From an uncultured Chlamydiaceae bacterium (lineage in GTDB: Bacteria; Chlamydiota; Chlamydiia; Chlamydiales; Chlamydiaceae), in the NCBI GenBank assembly GCA_937884635.1, contig CALGBW010000048.1, forward strand, positions 1 to 7,783: a DNA stretch of 7,783 bases, in the 5' to 3' direction. The notes under the pieces were generated by a model. That model was not told the DNA's origin and made no database searches. It worked only from the letters and a program-made list of their open reading frames with translations. The position numbers and the translations under genes are program-made. This document shows positions 1-6,110 of the stretch, in pieces. Each line of letters starts with the position of its first letter. Position 1 is the stretch's first letter.

Positions 1-55
1 TGAGAGGGAAGTTTAGGACGTATCGTTTTCCTTCTTCGGAATGGGAAGCGGAGTT
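1..55 (+). repeat. 55-bp block identical to 2802-2856
   Basis: The first 55 bases of the window equal 2802-2856 of the second gene, including the FRTYRFPSSEW codons that differ in the third gene (FYTYKGLSSDW). The identity may extend past the left edge. It ends at an A/G silent difference at 56/2857. Confidence 0.92.
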
Positions 56-290
56 AGCTTATAGACCTACATTGTATAGACAACGTCCTGTTGTAGAGAC
101 GAAGTTATTAGCTAGTAATGGGACTTGGTCTACAAAAGGCTCTCCGACAGCGCATCAAGCAATATCGTACAGGTTGAGTCATAAGGCGAATCTATCGAAG
201 TACTTCTTGATGATGCTGAACTATCAGGGAGTTCTGTCTACAACGACTTTCTGTAATTATCTACAAGCTGGCATGCAGGCGCATTTCTAA
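1..290 (+). CDS. Polymorphic membrane protein, PmpE/F-type autotransporter, C-terminal end (5' partial)
   Basis: The first complete codon is at position 3 and the frame stays open to TAA at 288-290, giving about 95 residues of the last strands of an autotransporter beta-barrel. The piece reads RGKFRTYRFPSSEW, then LAYRPTLYRQRPVV, LLASNGTWSTKGSP and TTFCNYLQAG, and ends in phenylalanine (AGMQAHF), the usual last residue of BAM-inserted outer membrane proteins. It is nearly the same as the ends of the two complete Pmps downstream, so the missing part should be a signal peptide, a GGAI/FxxN passenger and a Pmp middle domain. An internal ATG at 72 is not a gene start, since the frame is open to the window edge. 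The DNA is a mosaic: positions 1-55 are identical to the second gene, whereas 94-145 are identical to the third. The next gene begins 8 bp after the stop, so the two are probably cotranscribed. Family assignment is firm; the E/F subtype is from remembered C. trachomatis PmpE/F sequence. Confidence 0.93.
   Translation, partial: RGKFRTYRFPSSEWEAELAYRPTLYRQRPVVETKLLASNGTWSTKGSPTAHQAISYRLSHKANLSKYFLMMLNYQGVLSTTTFCNYLQAGMQAHF
94..145 (+). repeat. 52-bp block identical to 5735-5786
   Basis: These bases equal 5735-5786 of the third gene and encode the same ETKLLASNGTWSTKGSP stretch, while the second gene differs here (TARLLASNGTW, with silent changes). The block ends at a G/A difference at 146/5787. 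Confidence 0.92.
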
Positions 291-301
291 GGTGAAGAGT
301 G
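288..301 (+). promoter_or_regulatory. Shine-Dalgarno overlapping a stop codon, plus GTG start
   Basis: TAAGGTG at 288-294 begins with the stop codon (TAA) of the first gene, and its TAAGG matches the first five bases of the ideal TAAGGAGG. Six bases separate AAGG from the GTG start at 299. This is the only start compatible with a signal peptide, and the arrangement suggests the same ribosomes re-initiate on the second gene. Confidence 0.7.
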
Positions 302-3091
302 ATAAAGCGATTTATTTTAGCAATTTTATGGGGATTGAGTTGTGCTTGTTTGTTTGAGCATTCAGTGTATGCAGTTAGTCAAGATCAACTTCCATTCGAC
401 TACACTGATTTTCAAAGATCTTTACTTGCTCGATTCATGACTGATTATAGTACTCCTGAGTGTAATTTATTGGGACAAACTCATGATAGTACTGCAAGTC
501 TACAATTTAATAACTATCCCTATATTACCGCCTCCTTACAGTTTAATTCTTTTAGTGGCGGGGTGTTAGCGGGAGAAAATGTAACAATTAATGGCGTGTT
601 AGAAGAGATTGTTTTTGTTTCTAATGAGAGCAAAGGACGCGGAGGAACTAATATGGATGGAGGAGGAGGAGTCTTTGCTAAGACGAACTGCTCTATATCT
701 CATAACTATGCCAATTTATATTTTGTAAATAATAGGACTATGAGTTCTCCTCTACCCTCGGATCTTTCAAAAGATCTTCACAGGGGAGGGGCTATTTATA
801 GTGGTGCACGATGCTCGATCATGGATAATCAACGAGTAGTTTGTTTTGGTTATAACATCGCTATGAATTCCGGAGGGGCGATTTACTCGAATGATTGTAT
901 TTTAGGTAATAATGAAGGCCCGCTCCTGTTCATGTATAATCAGTCTTTGGCACAGTATGGCGGTGCGATCCGGTGTAAACAAATCTTTAATTTAACAAAC
1001 AATCATGGGGTGATATGTTTCATCGGGAATCGGTCTATGGGGGATGGTGCTATTAGTTGTACAGAGCTGAACATTACAGAAAACAAGGATGAAATTTATT
1101 TTCTGAACAATGCAGCTATTTATAGTTCTTCTGCAGCTGGTGGGGCGTGTACAGCTACTAGATCAAAGATTCAAGATAATACAAGTATTGTGTGGTTTGA
1201 TTCAAATCTATGTAACGGTTCAGGAGGAGCATGTTACGTTACAACTTCATTTTTGATTTCTGATAATTATCGAGTGGAATTCTCTAATAACCAAGGGACA
1301 AAAGGGGGAGCGATTTGTTCTAATAATGGGGAATTAACGCTCAAGGCCAATAGAGGCAATATCCTTTTTGACAACAATTATGAGGTTGATTCGACGTCGA
1401 ATAGTTTATATAGAAACGCTGTAAATGGAGTCACTACTCATGTGTTTAGTGCTACAAAAAATCATGTGCTTGCATTTTTTGACCCAGTTGTTAGTGATGT
1501 AGCTGCTACATTTTCTTTTAACCCGGAATCATCAGATTTCGGTACGGTTCTTTTTTCTTCTGTCAATGTGCCAGTTACCATGACAGACTCTAAGAATTAT
1601 CTTTCTACTTTACAGGGAACCTCTGAGTTATATTACGGATTTTTGGCTATAGAGGATGGAGCTGTTGTTTCTGTTTCATCTTTAACGAACGAAATAAATG
1701 GGAAAGTTTTTCCTGGAGTTGTTCGGCTGGGGCAGAATGGAACGCTTCAAACGGCAGCTTCTCAGGGAGGTAGTTCTAGTCCTGTAATAAAGTTAATAAA
1801 TTTAGCTTTGAACACGCCTTCCTTATTAAAAGAAGACAGTAAACCTGCAATTATTAAAGGTAGTGCAACTACTGATTCAGTGGTCATTTCTGGAAATCTA
1901 TCTATGATCAATGATCAGAATATTTCTCCCTATGAATCCCTTGACTTATCTCATGGTATGACTAGGATTGCGCTTTTGGAGCTGATTGATCAGGACGGGA
2001 ATCAGGTCAACGTTAAGGATTTGAATATAGAAGCTATTAACGAAACGAATCACTATGGGCACTTAGGTAAATGGACACCTTATTGGGAAGAATATACAGT
2101 TTCAGGGACTAATACTGAAAAGCACAGGATTTTATATGCCAACTGGGCGCCAATAGGATATGTTCCGAATCCAAAATTTCAAGTGAATTTAGTAGCAAAT
2201 GCTCTTTGGGAGTCATTCTATATAGCAGATTCTAACTTACATGAATATTCCGTATTTTCTAAACACCTGGGTGTTTACGGAGGAGCCAAGGGTTTAATTC
2301 ATTATCAATATGATCGTTCAGGAGTTCCAGGTTTTCATTTAAAAACGACTGGCTACTCCGTAGGGACCTATGCATCAGCAAATCAAGATCACAGATTTTC
2401 TCTGAACTTTGGTCAGTACTTTTCTCATATGAAAGAACAGGGAAGGCTGAATGAACTTTCATCAAAAAACTATTCTATAGGATTTAAAGCACATTCCCAT
2501 TGGTTTAGTAATTTGTTTTCTACAACGGTGTCTGGTGTTTATAGCTATGGTAAGCATGTTGTAGAGCATGAGTATAAGGATGAGGGTAAGGCATCTACAG
2601 GAGACTTTTATAGTAACACGTATGGGGTATCAGTGAGAGTAGGTCTTCCTGTTACGAGAGTAACAAGGAAGACAACGGTATCCCCGTTTGTAGAGATGTT
2701 AGGGGTTAGGTCAACTCTTTCTAGCTTTACAGAAGAGGGAGACTATAAGAGAGCTTTTTCTGTAGAGCATCCGTTGTATGAATTGGAAAGCCCAGTAGGG
2801 GTGAGAGGGAAGTTTAGGACGTATCGTTTTCCTTCTTCGGAATGGGAAGCGGAGTTGGCTTATAGACCTACGCTGTATAGACAACGTCCTGTTGTAACAG
2901 CAAGATTATTAGCAAGTAATGGAACTTGGTCTACGAAGGGGTCTCCGACAGCGCATCAAGCAATATCATATAGATTGAGCCATAAGGCGAATCTATCGAA
3001 GTACCTGTTGATGATACTGAACTATCAGGGAGTTCTGTCTACAACAACATTCTGTAATTATTTACAGGCTGGAATGCAGTTGCATTTTTAA
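299..3091 (+). CDS. Polymorphic membrane protein, PmpE/F-type autotransporter (930 aa)
   Basis: Complete Pmp (type V secretion). Residues 1-25 are a signal peptide (MIKRF, hydrophobic core, VYA before the likely cleavage site). An FDYTDFQ motif (33-39) follows. The passenger (about 80-360) carries nine FxxN motifs (106, 142, 183, 211, 241, 268, 300, 328, 357) and GGA-type motifs, several degenerate (GGGGV at 121, GDGAI at 248, GGAC at 281 and 309). The Pmp middle domain (about 375-560) holds FFDPVV, GFLAIEDGA and VRLGQNGTL. A linker (NWAPIGYVPNPK, 615-626) leads to the barrel (about 635-930), ending LHF. The start is GTG at 299: an in-frame TGA lies at 293 and the next in-frame ATG is residue 47, beyond the signal peptide. 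A TAAGGTG Shine-Dalgarno overlaps the previous stop codon. Expected role is a surface adhesin and antigen. Length is close to that of C. trachomatis PmpE. No frameshift or long G tract was seen. The numbered pmp name cannot be assigned. Confidence 0.96.
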   Translation: MIKRFILAILWGLSCACLFEHSVYAVSQDQLPFDYTDFQRSLLARFMTDYSTPECNLLGQTHDSTASLQFNNYPYITASLQFNSFSGGVLAGENVTINGVLEEIVFVSNESKGRGGTNMDGGGGVFAKTNCSISHNYANLYFVNNRTMSSPLPSDLSKDLHRGGAIYSGARCSIMDNQRVVCFGYNIAMNSGGAIYSNDCILGNNEGPLLFMYNQSLAQYGGAIRCKQIFNLTNNHGVICFIGNRSMGDGAISCTELNITENKDEIYFLNNAAIYSSSAAGGACTATRSKIQDNTSIVWFDSNLCNGSGGACYVTTSFLISDNYRVEFSNNQGTKGGAICSNNGELTLKANRGNILFDNNYEVDSTSNSLYRNAVNGVTTHVFSATKNHVLAFFDPVVSDVAATFSFNPESSDFGTVLFSSVNVPVTMTDSKNYLSTLQGTSELYYGFLAIEDGAVVSVSSLTNEINGKVFPGVVRLGQNGTLQTAASQGGSSSPVIKLINLALNTPSLLKEDSKPAIIKGSATTDSVVISGNLSMINDQNISPYESLDLSHGMTRIALLELIDQDGNQVNVKDLNIEAINETNHYGHLGKWTPYWEEYTVSGTNTEKHRILYANWAPIGYVPNPKFQVNLVANALWESFYIADSNLHEYSVFSKHLGVYGGAKGLIHYQYDRSGVPGFHLKTTGYSVGTYASANQDHRFSLNFGQYFSHMKEQGRLNELSSKNYSIGFKAHSHWFSNLFSTTVSGVYSYGKHVVEHEYKDEGKASTGDFYSNTYGVSVRVGLPVTRVTRKTTVSPFVEMLGVRSTLSSFTEEGDYKRAFSVEHPLYELESPVGVRGKFRTYRFPSSEWEAELAYRPTLYRQRPVVTARLLASNGTWSTKGSPTAHQAISYRLSHKANLSKYLLMILNYQGVLSTTTFCNYLQAGMQLHF
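659..670 (+). repeat. In-frame (GGA)4 trinucleotide repeat
   Basis: Four consecutive GGA codons (residues 121-124) sit where a GGA[IV] motif is expected in the passenger of the second gene. Slippage would change the glycine count without breaking the frame, so this is not a phase-switch tract. The repeat is short and may simply reflect glycine-rich coding. Confidence 0.6.
2276..2427 (+). repeat. 152-bp block identical to 5116-5267 (barrel start, copy in gene 2)
   Basis: All 152 bases agree with 5116-5267 in the same reading frame (residues about 660-709 of the second gene and 667-716 of the third). The block is bounded by a silent T/C difference at 2275/5115 and a T/G difference at 2428/5268. 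It lies in the first strands of the autotransporter barrel. Confidence 0.93.
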
Positions 3092-3092
3092 T

Positions 3093-3115
3093 GCTAAGGT
3101 GAAGTGGAGCTTAGC
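3093..3115 (+). promoter_or_regulatory. Intercistronic hairpin with the ribosome binding site in its loop
   Basis: GCTAAG at 3093-3098 is perfectly complementary to CTTAGC at 3110-3115. The 11-nt loop (3099-3109) ends in GGAG (3106-3109), the Shine-Dalgarno of the third gene, 8 nt before its ATG. The stem fills almost all of the 26-bp gap between the two genes. There is no T run after it, so it is not an intrinsic terminator. A role in translation or RNA processing is inference. Confidence 0.5.
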
Positions 3116-3117
3116 GA

Positions 3118-5931
3118 ATGAAGAAATTAGCGAGTATTTTATTCTGTGTGTTAAGTAGCCAAGTATTGGGTTGGGGTAGTCTACATGAGCAGACTACTTT
3201 TGATTACGTTAATTTCCAGCAAGACATTCTCCGAGAGATTTTAGGAACTTATTCAGAACCAACAACTTCATTTTTTGGAGTTTTTGATCAAAGTAAGGAG
3301 GTTGTTTGTTCTAGGTATGATCATATTGTATGCAGTTTTCAATCTAATAGTCGTCAAGGAGGAGCTCTATCAGCAAAATCTATAGAAATTACAGATACAT
3401 TAGACGATGTGATATTTGTTGGTAATCAGAGTTGGAGGGGAGGAGGCGCTCTCTACACTGAGGAAGCGTGCTCTATTTCAAAGAACAAGGGGGTATATTT
3501 CGTTAATAATAACGCCACATATACTTCCGCAGGTGGAGCTATCTATAGTAAGACTAAGTGTAGTATTAATGCAAACCAGAGACCAGTTTGTTTCGGTTAC
3601 AATACATCAGGTATTCTTGGTGGGGCTATTTATTCAGAGAATGCTTGTGAGTTGGTAGGGAATTACTCTCCCATCTTGTTTTTATATAATCAAAGTTTAG
3701 CTAATTATGGGGGAGCTATTTGTTCTGTGATGACTTTGGATATAACGGGAAACAATAATCCCGTGTATTTTGTTGGGAACAAATCTATGGGATACGGAGG
3801 CGCTCTTTCTAGCAGGAATATTAATATTATATCGAATAAGGGTGGGATACTTTTTTCAGAAAATACAGGTTGTTTTTCATCATCAGCTGTAGGCGGAGCT
3901 ATAAGCACATATGCTCGTAATGCTTCCATATATGATGGAACTATTGCAATCGAAGATAATGGTGATGTCTGGTTTGATTCGAATATTTCTAAGGGGAACG
4001 GTGGTGCAATACATGCTCTTGGTAAGTTAATTGTTTCTGGGAACTCACGGGTTAGGTTTACTAATAATTGCGGCGGTTATGTTTCAGGCATGGGCGGGGC
4101 TATTTATTACCACTCTGATAACGAATCACATCCTGAGTTTTTAAAATTTTTAGCGAACAAGGGAGATATACTTTTTGATAAGAATTATATAGGAAATAAG
4201 ACTGCAAGATATAGGAATAGCATAACCATTCGAACTTCAGCCTCTAGTTCTGGTAGTCGAGAAGTGGTGCTGAGTGCAGTGGGTTGTCATTTGATTAAAT
4301 TTTACGATCCTTTAGTTTGCTCGGATGTTACACAATTTGCATTTAAAGTAAACGAGACGCCTGATTGTAATGGTACGGTACTTTTTTCTGGAGCAACCGT
4401 GCCATCTTCTTTAACTGATCCAGCCAATTTTACGACTCAAATCAAGGGAGCAAGTTGTACGTTATATAATGGGTATTTAGCAATAGAAGACGGTGCAATT
4501 TTTGAGACAAATTTTTTGACAAATGCTCCCGATGGTAATGGTATTATGCGTTTGGGACAAAATGGAACCTTAAAGTATGTTTTACCATCAGGAACGGCCA
4601 GTGCTTCTGCAATTTCTTTGACGCGTTTAGCATTGAATCTTCCTTCATTACTAAAAGATGGGAGTAAACCGGCTGTTATTACTACAACAGATCAAACGGC
4701 TGATGTGATTACCATTTCCAATGACGGTTTGATCTTATTAGATAGTGAGAATAGATCTCCTTATGATTCTATTGATCTATCCCAAGGTTTAACTAAGATC
4801 CCCTTATTAGAACTAGTTGACACAAATAGTTCTCAGATAAACATTAAGGATTTAGATCTAGAGGCTGTCAATAGAATATCTCACTATGGACATCAAGGAA
4901 GATGGACGTTTTCTTGTGAAAAGAAAGAAGAGAATGATACTTCAGGGGCTTTGTCTAAGACATATAGAGTATTATATGCCAACTGGGCGCCGATAGGATA
5001 TGTTCCGAATCCGAAGTTTCAAGCGAATTTAGTAGCGAATGCTCTTTGGGAATCATTCTACATAGCAGACTCTAATTTACACGAATATTCCGCATTCTCT
5101 AGACACTTGGGTGTCTACGGAGGAGCCAAGGGTTTAATTCATTATCAATATGATCGTTCAGGAGTTCCAGGTTTTCATTTAAAAACGACTGGCTACTCCG
5201 TAGGGACCTATGCATCAGCAAATCAAGATCACAGATTTTCTCTGAACTTTGGTCAGTACTTTTCTCAGATGAAAGAACAAGGCAGATCAAATGAACTTTC
5301 ATCAAAAAACTATTCTGTAGGATTTAAAGCGCATTCACATTGGTTTAATCATCTGATTTCTACAACAGTATCAGGAGTCTATAGTTATGGTAAGCATGTT
5401 GTGGATTATAAGTATAGGGATGAGGATAAAGCTTCTACAGGAGACTTTTATAGTAATACGTACGGCGTGTCAGCCAGGATTGATCTTCCTGTTACAAGAG
5501 TGGCAAGGGAGACAACGGTTGCTCCATTTGTAGAGATGTTGGGAGTTAGATCAACCCTTTCTAGTTTCACGGAAGAAGGAGACTATGCAAGAGCCTTTTC
5601 TGTAGAGCATCCATTGTATGAAGTAGAGAGTCCGGTAGGAGTGAGAGGAAAGTTTTATACATATAAAGGATTGTCTTCAGATTGGGAAGCGGAGTTAGCA
5701 TATAGGCCTACTTTGTATAGGCAGCGTCCTGTTATAGAGACGAAGTTATTAGCTAGTAATGGGACTTGGTCTACAAAAGGCTCTCCAACGGCTCATCAAG
5801 CAATATCGTACAGGTTGAGTCACAAGGCGAATCTATCGAGGCATTTGTTAATGATGCTGAACTACCAAGGAGTTGTATCAACAACAACATTCTGTAATTA
5901 TCTACAAGCTGGCATGCAGGCGCAGTTCTAA
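3118..5931 (+). CDS. Polymorphic membrane protein, PmpE/F-type autotransporter (937 aa)
   Basis: Complete Pmp, paralogue of the gene before it. The signal peptide is residues 1-18 or so (MKK, then a hydrophobic core to VLG). FDYVNFQ is at 28-34. The passenger (about 70-360) has nine clean GGA[IL] motifs (91, 109, 139, 168, 198, 227, 259, 295, 326) and ten FxxN motifs (74, 100, 128, 159, 188, 218, 246, 286, 314, 353), so its repeat array is better preserved than in the preceding gene. The middle domain (about 380-560) has KFYDPLV, GYLAIEDGA and RLGQNGTL. NWAPIGYVPNPK (622-633) links to the barrel (about 642-937), which ends AGMQAQF. From the linker on, it differs from the preceding gene at about 38 of 320 residues by hand count. 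ATG at 3118 has GGAG at 3106-3109, 8 nt upstream, inside the loop of a possible hairpin. The gene lies 26 bp after the previous stop and is followed by a terminator-like hairpin, so it is probably last in the operon. Likely a surface adhesin. Confidence 0.96.
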   Translation: MKKLASILFCVLSSQVLGWGSLHEQTTFDYVNFQQDILREILGTYSEPTTSFFGVFDQSKEVVCSRYDHIVCSFQSNSRQGGALSAKSIEITDTLDDVIFVGNQSWRGGGALYTEEACSISKNKGVYFVNNNATYTSAGGAIYSKTKCSINANQRPVCFGYNTSGILGGAIYSENACELVGNYSPILFLYNQSLANYGGAICSVMTLDITGNNNPVYFVGNKSMGYGGALSSRNINIISNKGGILFSENTGCFSSSAVGGAISTYARNASIYDGTIAIEDNGDVWFDSNISKGNGGAIHALGKLIVSGNSRVRFTNNCGGYVSGMGGAIYYHSDNESHPEFLKFLANKGDILFDKNYIGNKTARYRNSITIRTSASSSGSREVVLSAVGCHLIKFYDPLVCSDVTQFAFKVNETPDCNGTVLFSGATVPSSLTDPANFTTQIKGASCTLYNGYLAIEDGAIFETNFLTNAPDGNGIMRLGQNGTLKYVLPSGTASASAISLTRLALNLPSLLKDGSKPAVITTTDQTADVITISNDGLILLDSENRSPYDSIDLSQGLTKIPLLELVDTNSSQINIKDLDLEAVNRISHYGHQGRWTFSCEKKEENDTSGALSKTYRVLYANWAPIGYVPNPKFQANLVANALWESFYIADSNLHEYSAFSRHLGVYGGAKGLIHYQYDRSGVPGFHLKTTGYSVGTYASANQDHRFSLNFGQYFSQMKEQGRSNELSSKNYSVGFKAHSHWFNHLISTTVSGVYSYGKHVVDYKYRDEDKASTGDFYSNTYGVSARIDLPVTRVARETTVAPFVEMLGVRSTLSSFTEEGDYARAFSVEHPLYEVESPVGVRGKFYTYKGLSSDWEAELAYRPTLYRQRPVIETKLLASNGTWSTKGSPTAHQAISYRLSHKANLSRHLLMMLNYQGVVSTTTFCNYLQAGMQAQF
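5116..5267 (+). repeat. 152-bp block identical to 2276-2427 (barrel start, copy in gene 3)
   Basis: Second copy of the block at 2276-2427, at an offset of 2840 bp. Flanking barrel sequence differs at many silent sites, so complete identity here suggests recent conversion between paralogues rather than protein constraint alone. Confidence 0.93.
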
Positions 5932-5961
5932 TTCTGTTTGGCAGAAAGCAGGGAACTAGGG

Positions 5962-5986
5962 CTGGTGTTATAGCGTCAGTTTTTTT
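5962..5986 (+). terminator. Probable rho-independent terminator after the three-gene pmp array
   Basis: CTGGTG (5962-5967) pairs with CGTCAG (5974-5979), with four Watson-Crick pairs and two G-U wobbles, across a 6-nt loop, and is followed directly by seven T (5980-5986). The stem is short and weak for an intrinsic terminator, but its position 30 bp after the stop codon and the T run fit that role. Confidence 0.55.
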
Positions 5987-5995
5987 GACAATAGA

Positions 5996-6029
5996 GGGCT
6001 TATTTGTTGGTAGCCCCAAGTTTTTGGGC
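5996..6029 (+). other. Two overlapping, mutually exclusive small hairpins in the intergenic gap
   Basis: GGGCT (5996-6000) can pair with AGCCC (6012-6016), and CCCAA (6015-6019) can pair with TTGGG (6024-6028), so the shared C residues at 6015-6016 can join only one stem at a time. Neither is followed by a T run. Another small perfect stem (TTCTG 5932-5936 with CAGAA 5942-5946) lies just after the stop codon of the third gene. Function is unknown; short stems like these also arise by chance. Confidence 0.3.
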
Positions 6030-6046
6030 GCTTTCATGTTAATCAC

Positions 6047-6075
6047 TTGACTTTGTTCATACAAAGATTTATTCG
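6047..6075 (+). promoter_or_regulatory. Candidate sigma-66 promoter for the fourth pmp
   Basis: TTGACT (6047-6052) matches the -35 consensus at five of six positions. At a 17-bp spacing it is followed by TATTCG (6070-6075), which matches only the first three bases of TATAAT. Chlamydial promoters are often poor at one box, so this is plausible but weak. A competing -10-like TATAAA lies at 6093-6098 without a good -35. No sigma-28 or sigma-54 type site was recognised. Confidence 0.35.
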
Positions 6076-6110
6076 AACAGGTTAGAACTATCTATAAATT
6101 TGTTAGAATA

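Noticed and set aside
72..290. Stand-alone 72-residue protein starting at ATG 72
   Set aside because: The same frame is open to the left edge and encodes mid-barrel residues; it is the end of a longer pmp.
2259..2465. Minus-strand ORF of 68 codons inside the second pmp, with a near copy at 5099-5305
   Set aside because: Its conservation follows from the near-identical barrel DNA on the plus strand; there is no recognisable domain, and it is wholly antisense to a certain gene.
3416..3658. Plus-strand 80-codon ORF in another frame within gene 3
   Set aside because: Overlaps the GGAI/FxxN passenger frame; its translation has no domain features and is an out-of-frame shadow.
5771..6064. Minus-strand ORF of 97 codons spanning the end of gene 3 and the intergenic gap
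   Set aside because: Most of it is antisense to the conserved barrel and the rest crosses the hairpin region; the product resembles nothing I know.
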